Origin: Mesorhizobium loti
Lineage (GTDB): Bacteria; Pseudomonadota; Alphaproteobacteria; Rhizobiales; Rhizobiaceae
Assembly: GCA_002356515.1 (NCBI GenBank)
Contig: AP017605.1
Location: 2,728,001 to 2,792,000, forward strand
Length of the DNA stretch: 64,000 bases
Direction: 5' to 3'
This document shows, piece after piece, positions 26,995 to 36,782 of this stretch (its first letter is position 1; each line of letters starts with the position of its first letter). The notes beneath the pieces are model-generated. The model was not told the origin of the DNA. It did not search any database and saw only the letters and a list, made by a program, of their open reading frames with translations. The translations under genes were made by a program, and so were the position numbers.

Positions 26995-28088
26995 CAGTCC
27001 CTCAGCACTTGCGCGGCGTCGTTGCCGATCAGGATGCCGACCTTGTCGCCGCGCTCGAAACCGCAGCCCGCGGTCCGCGTGTTTTGCTGGCGCACGGTGA
27101 AGGCCTCGCCGCTGTCGAGCTGGACATGGATATGCGTGTCGGTGCCGAAATAGACGATGTTCTCGACCGTGCCCGACAGGTCGCCCTTGTCCTTGGTCAG
27201 CTTGGCATGCTCGGGCCGCACCACCACGGTGGCGTTGTCCTTCGGCTGGAAGCCTTCGGCAACGGTTGCCTCGATGGTCGTGCCGGATTTGAGCGTCGCG
27301 CGCGCCTTGCCGTTGCCGGTACCCGATATGGCGGCGGTGAGGAAATTGGTTTCGCCGATGAAGTCGGCGACGAAGCGTTCCGCCGGCTTGTCGTAGATAT
27401 CCCAGGGCGAGCCGACCTGCAGGATCTTGCCCGACGACATCACCGCGATGCGGTCCGACATGGTCAGCGCTTCTTCCTGGTCATGGGTGACGAAGATGAA
27501 GGTGATGCCGGTCTCATGCTGCAGCCGCTTCAACTCGATCTGCATCTCCTTGCGCAGCTTGTAGTCGAGTGCCGAGAGCGGTTCGTCGAGCAACAGCACT
27601 TTCGGCTGCGGCGCGAGCGCCCGGGCCAACGCCACGCGCTGCTGCTGGCCTCCCGAAATCTGAGCCGTGCGGCGGCCGGCCAGCGCTTCCATCTTGACCA
27701 GCTTGAGCATCTCGGCGACGCGCGCCTTGATCTCGGCCTTGGGCTTGCCCAGCATCTCCAGGCCGAAGCCGATATTGTCGGCCACCGTCATGTGCGGGAA
27801 CAGCGCATAGGACTGGAAGACGGTGTTGACCGGCCGCTTGAAGGGCGGCAATGGCGCGATGTCCTGGCCGTAGAGCAGGATTTCACCGGCGGTTGGAAAG
27901 TCGAAGCCGGCGATCAGCCGCAGCAGGGTGGTCTTGCCGCAACCGGACGGTCCCAGCAGCGTGAAGAACTCGTTCTCGCGAATGGATACCGAGACCTTGT
28001 CTAGGGCAGCGACCTGCCCTTCACCCGATCCGAAAATTTTACTGACGTTTACTACTTCAATCGCATTCCGATCCGGTTTGTCCGGCAC
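26994..28088 (-). CDS. potA: Pot-type ABC transporter ATP-binding subunit (PotA-like)
   Basis: 364 residues. Walker A is GPSGCGKTT (46-54), the ABC signature [12 protein letters not shown], Walker [13 protein letters not shown], and the switch His is in [15 protein letters not shown]-terminal TOBE-type regulatory domain follows ([10 protein letters not shown] ... [16 protein letters not shown]). It powers import by the two permeases encoded downstream. The start is a GTG at 28088 preceded by GAGG at normal spacing. It is the first gene of the importer operon; 139 bases without an evident gene separate it from the amidohydrolase. Confidence 0.9.
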   Translation of the reverse strand: MPDKPDRNAIEVVNVSKIFGSGEGQVAALDKVSVSIRENEFFTLLGPSGCGKTTLLRLIAGFDFPTAGEILLYGQDIAPLPPFKRPVNTVFQSYALFPHMTVADNIGFGLEMLGKPKAEIKARVAEMLKLVKMEALAGRRTAQISGGQQQRVALARALAPQPKVLLLDEPLSALDYKLRKEMQIELKRLQHETGITFIFVTHDQEEALTMSDRIAVMSSGKILQVGSPWDIYDKPAERFVADFIGETNFLTAAISGTGNGKARATLKSGTTIEATVAEGFQPKDNATVVVRPEHAKLTKDKGDLSGTVENIVYFGTDTHIHVQLDSGEAFTVRQQNTRTAGCGFERGDKVGILIGNDAAQVLRD

Positions 28089-28227
28089 GATTACGCCTCA
28101 CTGTTGACCCCGCTCTTGCTGGCGGAGCTGTTCCCCTGTTCGATGTGACCACACGCCCGGTAGGTTGGCAAGCCCGGCATTGAATCACAGTTCAGTCCGT
28201 CTTTAGCCAGCAAGCCTCATGCCATTG

Positions 28228-29907
28228 TCAGGCCTGATAGGTGACCTTGCCGCCGCAAATCGTCGTCACCGGCCGCACCTTGTGCAGATCGGCCGGCGCC
28301 GTCTTCTCAATGTCATCAGACAGAACCACCAGATCGGCCATATAGCCTGATTTCAGCGTGCCCTTGCAGTGCTCGGCGAATTCCGCGTAAGCGCCCTCGA
28401 CCGTGTAGGCGGCGATCGATTCCTGCAGCGAAAAACTCTGGTCCGGATCGCTTGCTGCCCATGGTTTGCGCATCAATGCAGCCTGAATGCCCAGGATCGG
28501 ATCGATCGGCGACACAGGCCAGTCCGAAGCGAAGACGACATGCGCACCGGCATTCTTCAGGGTGCGCCAGGCGTAGCTCAGCGGCCAACGGGCCGGCCCG
28601 ATGCGCGACACGGTCGGCTCCAGCGGGAAATCCATGGCGCCGGGCGGATGCGGCGGCTGCATCGAAGCGATGACGCCAAGTTCGGCAAAGCGCGGCACGT
28701 CCGATGTGGTGGTGACCTCGATATGTTCGATGCGATGACGGCTGTCGCGCTTGCCATTGGCCTTTTGCGCCGCCTCATAGCCGTCGAGCACGGCGCGCAC
28801 CGCGCCGTCGCCGATCGAGTGGACCGCGATCTGCAGTCCACGCTTGTCAACGGCGATAGCCAGGTCGATGAACTGTTGCGGCGTGAACAGCGGCTCGCCG
28901 ACCCAGTCGGGACGATCAGCATAGGGCTCGACCATGACAGCGGTCCAGGAATCGAGCACGCCGTCGTAAAACACCTTGACCATGCCCGAAGACAGCCACT
29001 CGCTGTTATAGCGCTCAGTCATGACGGAGGCCTTGTCGAGCATGTCGAGCGTCATAAAATTCTTGTAGTGGAAGGGGATCTGCACGCGGCAGGGCAAGCC
29101 TTCCTCGGCCCCGATTTCGGCCAGCAGTTCGAGCTGGTAGAGATTGCCGTCCATGTTCTGGATCGAGGTGATGCCGTGGCGCGCGCACCAGGCGAGGCCG
29201 CGCCGCATGATGTCGCGGTCGGCGGCGCGCTCGGCCGCCGACGGCATCGGATTCGGCTCGCCGCCGGTCGCCAGCCCCAGCCGCACCCGGCCCTCGCCGG
29301 CAAGATCGAGCACCGGACCGAAGGCCTCGCCTTCGCGCAGTTCGCCCGCTGCCAGGCCGTCGTCGCCCATGACGATCTCATTGCCCGGACCGAGCGCGCG
29401 GCCATGAAGGATGCCGGCCATATCCAACGCCTTGGTGTTAGCCCACATTGTGTGGTGATCGGGCGCGGCCATGCAGAAGGGGCGATCGGGTAAAATGGCG
29501 TCGAGATGGTGACGCGTCACCCGCTCGCTGCCGAGCACGGTGTAGTCGACGCCCTGCCCGACCAGCATTTTCGCGTTCGGCTTAGCCGACGCATAGTCGC
29601 GGATCGCCTTTTGCAGCGCTTCGAAGCCATGGACACCGCCAAGCTGAAGATGCGCGAGCTCGGCCCCTCCCGAGAACAGATGCATATGGGCTTCGATGAA
29701 ACCGGGCAGGACCGAACCGCCCTTGGCGTCGATCACCTTTGTGGCGGATCCCTTGAGCTCTTCGATGGCGGCGCGGCTGCCGATGGCGATGATGGCGCCG
29801 TCCTTGACGGCAACGGCTTCGGCGGTGGGATTGTCATCGTCCATGGTCAGCACACGACCATTGATGACGATCAAATCCGCACTACGACCCGCACCCGTGA
29901 CAGACAT
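28228..29907 (-). CDS. Amidohydrolase-superfamily metal-dependent hydrolase (YtcJ-like)
   Basis: 559 residues from the ATG at 29907 (MSVTGAGRSADLIVINGRVL), which has a GGAG site; the frame extends 27 codons further upstream without a better start. The N-terminal beta-sandwich is followed by the metal-binding HMH (H74, H76) in GFIEAHMHLFSGG. Later come HSIGDGAVRAVLDGYE, RHRIEHIE and FASDWPVSPIDP, all typical of the YtcJ subgroup. It probably hydrolyses an amide or N-formyl/N-acyl bond in the cytoplasm. Its place next to the polyamine importer and opposite the TetR regulator suggests the same pathway, but the substrate is unknown. Confidence 0.85.
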   Translation of the reverse strand: MSVTGAGRSADLIVINGRVLTMDDDNPTAEAVAVKDGAIIAIGSRAAIEELKGSATKVIDAKGGSVLPGFIEAHMHLFSGGAELAHLQLGGVHGFEALQKAIRDYASAKPNAKMLVGQGVDYTVLGSERVTRHHLDAILPDRPFCMAAPDHHTMWANTKALDMAGILHGRALGPGNEIVMGDDGLAAGELREGEAFGPVLDLAGEGRVRLGLATGGEPNPMPSAAERAADRDIMRRGLAWCARHGITSIQNMDGNLYQLELLAEIGAEEGLPCRVQIPFHYKNFMTLDMLDKASVMTERYNSEWLSSGMVKVFYDGVLDSWTAVMVEPYADRPDWVGEPLFTPQQFIDLAIAVDKRGLQIAVHSIGDGAVRAVLDGYEAAQKANGKRDSRHRIEHIEVTTTSDVPRFAELGVIASMQPPHPPGAMDFPLEPTVSRIGPARWPLSYAWRTLKNAGAHVVFASDWPVSPIDPILGIQAALMRKPWAASDPDQSFSLQESIAAYTVEGAYAEFAEHCKGTLKSGYMADLVVLSDDIEKTAPADLHKVRPVTTICGGKVTYQA

Positions 29908-30166
29908 CGCGACTCCGCGCTTTTGACGACTGACTGAAACCGGCAATCCAGCGCCCAACGGCCTGCCACTCCACCGGAGTGGCGCCATCGGACAAAAATC
30001 AATGCCAGCGCGCTGCCCTCGAAATTCCCCTTGTTATCCCTGGGGACAGCGTGGATAAAGAATGCGACTGATTATTCGCGTTTGTCAACATGCGGAATTT
30101 AGAATGTATTGTGGACAGCACCCTGCGCCTGTGTTCAGACCGGGCGGGGAACGAGGGCATCAAGCC

Positions 30167-30820
30167 GTGAAGCGCAGTCTCGACCGCAAAACCAAAATAG
30201 CGCTCGAGCCGCGCAAGCAGCCGCGGCAACAACGGTCGAGCAAGGTGGTCGACCGGATTCTCGACGCCGCGCTGATCCTGACGCGGGAGCAAGGAACCAG
30301 GACGCCGACGACGCTCGCCATAGCCCAGCGCGCCGGCCTGTCGGTCGGTTCGGTCTACCAATACTTTCCCAACAAGGAAGCCATTCTTCTGGACCTCGCC
30401 CGGCGCTGGCTGTCGTCCTTTCCCGAGGTGATCGAGAAGCGCATCAAGGTCCCCCGGCCCACCAACCGCGAAGAATTCCGGCGCGAAGTGCGCAAGCTCT
30501 TCATCGACACGTCCAGTATCTATATCGAGAACGCGACCCTGATGCCGGTGATCGAGGCCATTTCAGGCAACGCCGATCTCAGGCCTATCCAGGACGAATA
30601 TGACGAACAGATCATCGCGCTCTACGCCGCCTGGCTGCGGCATGTGAATCCTGCTCTCGAAGACAAGATCGCCAAACGGCTTGGCCTGGTGATGATGGAG
30701 GTCGGGCACGCCTGCCGGCTGGTCGGACTGAAGAGAGATCGCAGGACATTCGACCTCATCGAGGACGATGTCGAAGCCATGTGGCTCGCTCTGGTGAGCC
30801 CCTATCTCAACCTGGACTGA
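30167..30820 (+). CDS. TetR-family regulator of the polyamine-type gene block
   Basis: 217 residues from the GTG at 30167; the frame is open back to 30062, with ATGs at 30062 and 30104, but the extra N terminus looks unrelated to the family. The helix-turn-helix region is at about 20-65: VVDRILDAALILTREQGTRT, then TLAIAQRAGLSVGSVYQYFPNKEAI. The C-terminal ligand domain is helical. It sits between the divergent amidohydrolase/importer genes and the deacetylase gene, which starts 24 bases downstream, and so probably represses one or both sides. The inducer could be a polyamine derivative. The start is uncertain; the family is certain. Confidence 0.85.
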   Translation: MKRSLDRKTKIALEPRKQPRQQRSSKVVDRILDAALILTREQGTRTPTTLAIAQRAGLSVGSVYQYFPNKEAILLDLARRWLSSFPEVIEKRIKVPRPTNREEFRREVRKLFIDTSSIYIENATLMPVIEAISGNADLRPIQDEYDEQIIALYAAWLRHVNPALEDKIAKRLGLVMMEVGHACRLVGLKRDRRTFDLIEDDVEAMWLALVSPYLNLD

Positions 30821-30843
30821 TTTCGCATTTCGAGAGGAACTTC

Positions 30844-31875
<1,032 letters not shown>

Positions 31876-31907
31876 GCCTGCCCGGGAGTATAGGGCTGGC
31901 ACGGAGC

Positions 31908-31936
31908 AAAAAAGGGCGGCATGGCCGCCCTTTTTT
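31908..31936. terminator. Bidirectional intrinsic terminator
   Basis: An A-run, GGGCGGC (31914-31920), loop ATG, GCCGCCC (31924-31930) and a run of six T. The symmetric A/T runs let it work on both strands. It sits between the convergent deacetylase and TMEM43-like genes. Confidence 0.9.
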
Positions 31937-31940
31937 CAAG

Positions 31941-33134
31941 CTACGTTGCGGCACCGGCGCTTGGCGTCGCCATTGGTGCGACCGCCTTGCGCGAGCGGCC
32001 GAGATAATAGACCGCCGCCGCCGCGATGACGCCGGCCGCCAGTATGCCCGCCGCCAGCACCGGCCGATACCAGAACCAAGCAATCGCGATCGTCGTCGTG
32101 CCGACCAGGATCGCCAGGAAGAAGGCAATGATGCCGGTCCCCATCCGCGCCATGCTGCCGAGGAACGGGATGACGTCGAGGATCACGCCGATCGGGCTGA
32201 GGAACAGGGCAAAGCCGATCGTCAGCAGCAAAAGGCCACCGGCGCGCAGCAGCCAGGTGATCAGCGTGTTGGCGCTGACCGCCTCGGCGAACATCTTGTC
32301 GGCCGGCACCTGGCCGGTATCGACCATCAGCAGCGCGTCGCCGGCTAGCGTCTGGTAAGGCTCGAACCGGCTGCCGGCCTGGCGCGCGACGATGCTGACC
32401 ATGCCGAGCGGCGCCAGTTCGTAGCCGATGCGGTAGTCGCCCAATGCGGGCGTCGTGTTGTCACTGCCGAGATAGATCTTGCCGTCGACGATGCTGAGCG
32501 GCTTCGTCCCGGTATAGGCGGCCTTGATCGCCGCCGTCTGATTGGCCGACAGCGAGTAGTCCTTGTCGCCCTCGATACGATCCAGCACCGGCGTATCCAG
32601 ATCGAAGGCAACAAGCTTGCCCTGCGGAATCTGGAAGGCGCGGCTGTGGATCGCCATCGGCGGGTTCTGATGGCCGTCCGGCTTCTTGAAGTCCGACGAG
32701 TCGATCTGCTTGTCGTCCCACACCCTGGAATAGCTGTAGGTGGTCTCCGTTTCCTCGCCGCCGCCAAGCTTCTTGGTGGTCTCGGATTTGGACTCTTCCT
32801 TCCACTGATACATCTCGACGCTGCGCGACAGCCGCAGCCCTTGCGCGGCGATGCCGAAATCCGGATCCGACAGGCCGCTATCGGCCGTCACCGGCCCGCT
32901 GACATGCACCAGTTTGCCGTCATTGCCGGCATCGACGCTGTCGGCGTTGATCGAGACAACGGCGCCCGACCCTTCGGCCAGCGAGCGCGCCGTCTGCACC
33001 GCGCGGCCCTCGTTCCAGAACAGCCCGATCACCATCAGCACGATCAGCAGCAGGCCGAAGATGACACCGCCAACCGCGCGCTTGATCCGCCCGAACCACG
33101 AGACGGAACTAACTTCCCGAAATGAATCGCTCAT
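31941..33134 (-). CDS. TMEM43/DUF1625-family membrane protein
   Basis: 397 residues. One N-terminal membrane helix (about 19-42, GVIFGLLLIVLMVIGLFWNE) ends in the family's typical NEGRAV. A long soluble domain with SVEMYQWKEESK, YSYSRVWDDKQIDSSDF and NPPMAIHS follows, then three to four C-terminal helices. This matches the TMEM43 (LUMA) family, whose bacterial members are of unknown function and are likely to face the periplasm between their helices. ATG at 33134 with a GGGGGAAA site. Monocistronic; no functional link to the flanking polyamine or flagellar genes is visible. Confidence 0.85.
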   Translation of the reverse strand: MSDSFREVSSVSWFGRIKRAVGGVIFGLLLIVLMVIGLFWNEGRAVQTARSLAEGSGAVVSINADSVDAGNDGKLVHVSGPVTADSGLSDPDFGIAAQGLRLSRSVEMYQWKEESKSETTKKLGGGEETETTYSYSRVWDDKQIDSSDFKKPDGHQNPPMAIHSRAFQIPQGKLVAFDLDTPVLDRIEGDKDYSLSANQTAAIKAAYTGTKPLSIVDGKIYLGSDNTTPALGDYRIGYELAPLGMVSIVARQAGSRFEPYQTLAGDALLMVDTGQVPADKMFAEAVSANTLITWLLRAGGLLLLTIGFALFLSPIGVILDVIPFLGSMARMGTGIIAFFLAILVGTTTIAIAWFWYRPVLAAGILAAGVIAAAAVYYLGRSRKAVAPMATPSAGAAT

Positions 33135-33643
33135 CGTTTCCCCCGAAACAAAAGATGCCAGGGAGCCCGCATGGCATTGCCGCGGACGACCCCGGCCGTA
33201 ATGCAGTTACGAACTCCATTGCCGGAGGTGCCCACCCCTTCGGCACTTGCGAATCTATCGCATCGGGCAGAGCACGGATATGGCCGGCTTGCGCAGTCCC
33301 GGCATTTTCACACGCTCGAAGGCCGCAAAAATCGGCCTCTGAGTCGCATGCGAGTCCGCCGGATTCGATTTTGTCAAATCGCGTTTGATGTCGGATTCAT
33401 CTGCGGGTAGATTAGACCCGAATCAGCCGGTCCTCGGGGGGCGCGGCGACCACCCAAAGTCTCACGTTCCGGAAATTTCCGGCGCCAGACGCGGATGTCT
33501 TCGCGTTCCCTAAATGGATTCCGTCTGGTTGGGCGCGGCCCCGCGCCTCGTGTGCGTCTCGTGAAAGTAACGCGTTTTTAGGGTTCGGTGGCTGGCCTCC
33601 AGCATCCGGGCAGCAGAAACGATTCCGGCCAAAAGCAACAAGA
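33135..33643. other. 509-base stretch without a supported gene, upstream of visN
   Basis: Open frames here are short, lack ribosome sites and have no recognisable products. The stretch must hold the promoters of the TMEM43-like gene (left end) and visN (right end). I see no convincing -35/-10 pair, CtrA-type TTAA-N7-TTAA site or strong hairpin. It separates the metabolic half of the window from the flagellar cluster. Confidence 0.5.
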
Positions 33644-34354
33644 ATGAGCAGTCCCGCCGCGCTTCTTCAATCCGACACATTGGGCTCGCGCCTGACGTCG
33701 CGCGGTGACTTGACCAGCTTCTTCATGGAGCTGACCGCCGAGATCGGCGCCGACAGCTACATGCTGGTCGCCATCGTCCACGACCAGGACCGCAACGACG
33801 CGCGCATCGTCTCGTCGAATTGGATCTTCGACGCCATAGAACTGACCGGCAAGCGGCTGATCGCCAGCCTTGCCCAGGGCGCGCTCACCGTCGCGCCCGG
33901 CATCCGCCCGCGACCACTGGTGGCCACGGAAGCGCCCGATGCCGACGGGTTGGTCTCCGGCGAAGAGGCCCGCCTTCTCGACGTGCTCGGCCATGCCGAA
34001 ATCTACTCGCTCAGGCTGAATGTCGGCCGCCAGCGCCTGTTTGCCCTGTTCTCATCAGCGACGGCCGGCCAGATCGACCAGCCGTCGCTGATGAGAGCGC
34101 AGTTGAAATGCTGCTACGCGCTCTCGCATATTCCGCAGCTGATCGCCGCGGCTGCAATGCAGGATCCGCTGTCGGACCGTGAGCGCGAATGCCTGTTCTG
34201 GGTCTCGGAAGGCAAGACCACCGATGAGGTCGCGGTCATCCTTGGCGTGTCCTCCAACACCGTCAACAGCTACATCACCCACGCCATCCAGAAATTCGCG
34301 GCCTCGAACCGTGCGATGGCCATCGCCACGGCGATCAGGAGTGGCATCATTTGA
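33644..34354 (+). CDS. visN: LuxR-family flagellar master regulator VisN
   Basis: 236 residues. The N-terminal ligand-binding-like domain (about 10-160) is followed by a LuxR/FixJ helix-turn-helix (about 172-230: LSDRERECLFWVSEGKTTDE, then SSNTVNSYITHAIQKF). In Sinorhizobium meliloti VisN and VisR form the heteromeric top-level activator of motility genes and act on rem (ftcR). Here visN overlaps visR by four bases and lies at the left end of the flagellar cluster, as in that species. ATG 33644 has only a weak ribosome site. It could be mistaken for a quorum-sensing regulator, but no LuxI-type gene is present. Confidence 0.88.
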   Translation: MSSPAALLQSDTLGSRLTSRGDLTSFFMELTAEIGADSYMLVAIVHDQDRNDARIVSSNWIFDAIELTGKRLIASLAQGALTVAPGIRPRPLVATEAPDADGLVSGEEARLLDVLGHAEIYSLRLNVGRQRLFALFSSATAGQIDQPSLMRAQLKCCYALSHIPQLIAAAAMQDPLSDRERECLFWVSEGKTTDEVAVILGVSSNTVNSYITHAIQKFAASNRAMAIATAIRSGII

Positions 34355-35121
34355 AACACGCCGACATCAAGGACGCCGCGGAGGCCCTTTTCAACGAGCA
34401 GCGCAGCCCGTTCGGCGCCTTCTCGCTTGGCTCCGAAACGCATCATGCCGTCACCGTTCCCGATGCCGTTCGCCGCTGCCGCTGGATATCCGTCGACATC
34501 AACGCCTCGGCCTTCGGTCTGTACTTCGTCAGCCCGTCGCCGGAGCGGGCGCGGCTGGTCCCGTGCTTTGATTCCGACTATCCCGGCATTGCCGTGGCGA
34601 CCAAGTTCATCTCGGGAGCCAATGGCGAGGAGATCGTGCGCCACACCCACAACTCGACCGAGCCACGCTGGTGGACGGATGACGGCATGGCGGCGATGGC
34701 CGAAATGTTCGGCAACCTCGCCTGGACCGCACAGATGGCGCCGCTGGCGCCCGGCACCAGCGGCATCGCCTTTCCTGTCCACGCCGATCGCGGCCAGTGC
34801 GGCCTCGTCGTCTTCCTGGGATCAGAGATCGCGCTGCCGCAGGATACGCTCTACGAAATCCACGCCCGCTGCTTCTCCCTGTTCGCCGCTGTCGCGCGTA
34901 TCCGTCCCGGCGACACCGGCAAGATGCGCGCCATCTCCAAGCGCGAACTCGAATGCCTGAAGCTGACCGCCAACGGCAACACCAGCGAGGAGATCGCGCG
35001 GCTCTTGAAGCTGTCGGTCCACACAGCCAACCAGTATCTGACCCAGTCGACGCAGAAGCTCAACGCCGTCAACCGCAACCAGGCGGTCGCCAAGGCGCTG
35101 CGGCTCGGTTTGATCGAGTAG
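34351..35121 (+). CDS. visR: LuxR-family flagellar master regulator VisR
   Basis: 256 residues. The N-terminal sensory-like domain is followed by a C-terminal LuxR helix-turn-helix (about 195-250: ISKRELECLKLTANGNTSEE, then KLSVHTANQYLTQSTQKLN). It begins with a TTG at 34351 that overlaps the visN stop (TTGA), so it depends on visN translation, which fits obligate partner subunits. Its stop codon abuts a 147-base palindromic element. The expected role is activation of ftcR and thereby the flagellar regulon. Confidence 0.88.
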   Translation: MKHADIKDAAEALFNEQRSPFGAFSLGSETHHAVTVPDAVRRCRWISVDINASAFGLYFVSPSPERARLVPCFDSDYPGIAVATKFISGANGEEIVRHTHNSTEPRWWTDDGMAAMAEMFGNLAWTAQMAPLAPGTSGIAFPVHADRGQCGLVVFLGSEIALPQDTLYEIHARCFSLFAAVARIRPGDTGKMRAISKRELECLKLTANGNTSEEIARLLKLSVHTANQYLTQSTQKLNAVNRNQAVAKALRLGLIE

Positions 35122-35268
35122 TGAGGTCTGTTGAGATTCAGGTCAGGGCGAGCCGAAAATGGTGGAGTCCGAGAACCGGAGCGGAGCGTACTTTTGGGTA
35201 CGTGAGCACCGGAAGCGCAGGGAGCCGTCATTTGCAGGCCGGCCTCACCTGAATATCGACTGACCTCA
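35122..35268. repeat. 147-base imperfect palindromic element between convergent visR and the flhB-operon end
   Basis: The left end TGAGGTC...GA.ATTCAGGT.AGG and the reverse complement of the right end match at most positions. The centre forms CGTAC-TTTTGG-GTACG (about 35187-35201) flanked by CCGG arms. It begins on the base after the visR stop codon, and its right-hand TGA supplies the stop codon of the minus-strand gene at 35266. It looks like a dispersed intergenic palindrome that also serves as a transcription barrier. Confidence 0.75.
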
Positions 35269-35700
35269 GAAGGCCAGCGGCTCGACCCTGCGTATCCGGG
35301 CCTGTTCGATCACCGCTTCCAGCAGTGCCGTATTGTGCTCGGGGTCCTCGCCGGGCTTTTCGAACGACACGTAATTGACCGCGACCGAGTTGCCGACCTC
35401 GCTCAGCGTCAGCTGGAAATAGACGGTCACGCCGGGTGGCCTCAATTCCAGATCGAGCACGATGCGCGGGCTGCCGCTCCAGTCGACATGCGCCTCGCCG
35501 CCATGGCCGAGCCTGAGGGTGCCGGGCATGAAGAACAGCTCCACCGCTGAATCGACCAAGTCCGACAGGCAGGCGAAATGCTCCAGCCGGATGAAGGCGA
35601 TGTAGTCGGCGACATCGATCAATCTCAGTTCGCCGACCACTTGCTCGATGGCGCTGGCGACGATGATCTCGCGGGATTTTGCGTGCGGTTGGCGGTTCAT
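35266..35700 (-). CDS. Conserved protein of unknown function at the end of the motA-flhB operon
   Basis: 144 residues, acidic, with no signal peptide or membrane helix. I do not recognise a domain. It has an N-terminal helical part (IVASAIEQVVGELRLIDVAD) and a beta-rich second half. Its ATG overlaps the flhB stop by four bases (ATGA), so it is translated from the motA-fliM-fliN-fliG-flhB transcript and is likely to have a flagellar or motility-related role. Its last codon lies at the palindromic element. No frameshift or truncation is seen. Confidence 0.7.
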   Translation of the reverse strand: MNRQPHAKSREIIVASAIEQVVGELRLIDVADYIAFIRLEHFACLSDLVDSAVELFFMPGTLRLGHGGEAHVDWSGSPRIVLDLELRPPGVTVYFQLTLSEVGNSVAVNYVSFEKPGEDPEHNTALLEAVIEQARIRRVEPLAF

Positions 35701-36779
35701 GAAATCTGTCTGCGCTCAGCCTTTTTCGAGTAGACGATCCGCACCAGTTCGGCGACGGCCTGGTAGAATTGCGACGGGATCACATTATCGACCGAAACTT
35801 GCTTGTACATGGAGCGGGCGAGCGCCACATCCTCGAAGATCGGGATGTTGTGCTCCTTGGCGATCTCGCGGATTTTCAGCGCGACCAGATCCTGCCCCTT
35901 GGCCACCACAAGCGGTGCCGAATCCTCGTCGCGCACATATTTCAGCGCGATCGAGAAGTGGGTCGGGTTGGCGATGATCAGCGTCGCGCGCGGCACCGCC
36001 GTCATCATCCGCTTGCGCGCCCGGTCGCGCGCCAGCGAGCGCAGCCGCGACTTGACGATCGGGTCGCCCTCGGATTGCTTGAATTCGTCCTTGACCTCCT
36101 GCTTGCTCATGCGCAGGTCCTGCTTCCAGTGGAAGCGCGACCAGACGATGTCGATCGCCGCGATCAATCCCATGACGAAGACAATCGCCACCAGTATGTC
36201 GACCGCGATGCTGCGGATGACGAGGCCGAAAGCGATGGGATTGGTGATCATTCCGGCAAGCAGCTTGCGGTGATCCTCCGACAGCGTGAAGGTCAGCACG
36301 GCGATGGCGAAGCCGACCTTGGCTAGGGATTTCAGGAACTCGACCCAGCCCTGGGCGCCGAACATCCGGTTCCAGCCCTTGGTGATCGAAATGCGCGAAA
36401 GCTGCGGCCTAATCCGCTCGCCGACGAATTGCGGCATGTTCTGGAGCACCGAGGCGCCGATGCCGGCGACGGTCAAAAGCACCAGCAGGCTGACGACGGC
36501 GCGGCCTACTTCCAGCATGACGATCTTGTAGAGCTCGATGACATCGGTCTCGGTGTCCATCGGCCAGGCCTCGGGCTTCTCGAGGAACATCGACAGGAAC
36601 ATGCCGAGGTTGATGACCGCGTCCTTGGCATAGAAGACGGTGAACACCAGTATGGCGACGAAGGAAGCGAGGATCGCGGTTTCCCTCGAATGGGGCAGCT
36701 TGCCCTGCTCGATGGTGTCGCGGACCTTCTTTTCCGTCGCCTCTTCGGTTTTCGAATCCTTGTCGGTGGCGTCGGACAT
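35697..36779 (-). CDS. flhB: Flagellar type III export protein FlhB
   Basis: 360 residues. A charged N terminus is followed by four membrane helices within residues about 25-210. The cytoplasmic domain carries the autocleavage motif NPTH in ATLIIANPTHFSIALKY and the VVAKGQDLVALKIREIAKEHNIPI block. FlhB switches export from rod/hook substrates to filament substrates after self-cleavage between N and P. It is the fifth gene of the minus-strand operon; fliG ends three bases before its ATG. All hallmarks are intact. Confidence 0.95.
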   Translation of the reverse strand: MSDATDKDSKTEEATEKKVRDTIEQGKLPHSRETAILASFVAILVFTVFYAKDAVINLGMFLSMFLEKPEAWPMDTETDVIELYKIVMLEVGRAVVSLLVLLTVAGIGASVLQNMPQFVGERIRPQLSRISITKGWNRMFGAQGWVEFLKSLAKVGFAIAVLTFTLSEDHRKLLAGMITNPIAFGLVIRSIAVDILVAIVFVMGLIAAIDIVWSRFHWKQDLRMSKQEVKDEFKQSEGDPIVKSRLRSLARDRARKRMMTAVPRATLIIANPTHFSIALKYVRDEDSAPLVVAKGQDLVALKIREIAKEHNIPIFEDVALARSMYKQVSVDNVIPSQFYQAVAELVRIVYSKKAERRQIS

Positions 36780-36782
36780 GCC

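Noticed and set aside
33122..33410. Overlapping 79- and 88-codon frames in the gap before visN
   Set aside because: No ribosome site, no recognisable product, and two conflicting frames of similar length.
33644..35121. VisN/VisR read as quorum-sensing LuxR regulators
   Set aside because: No autoinducer synthase is nearby, the pair overlaps and sits in the flagellar cluster, matching the known VisNR arrangement.
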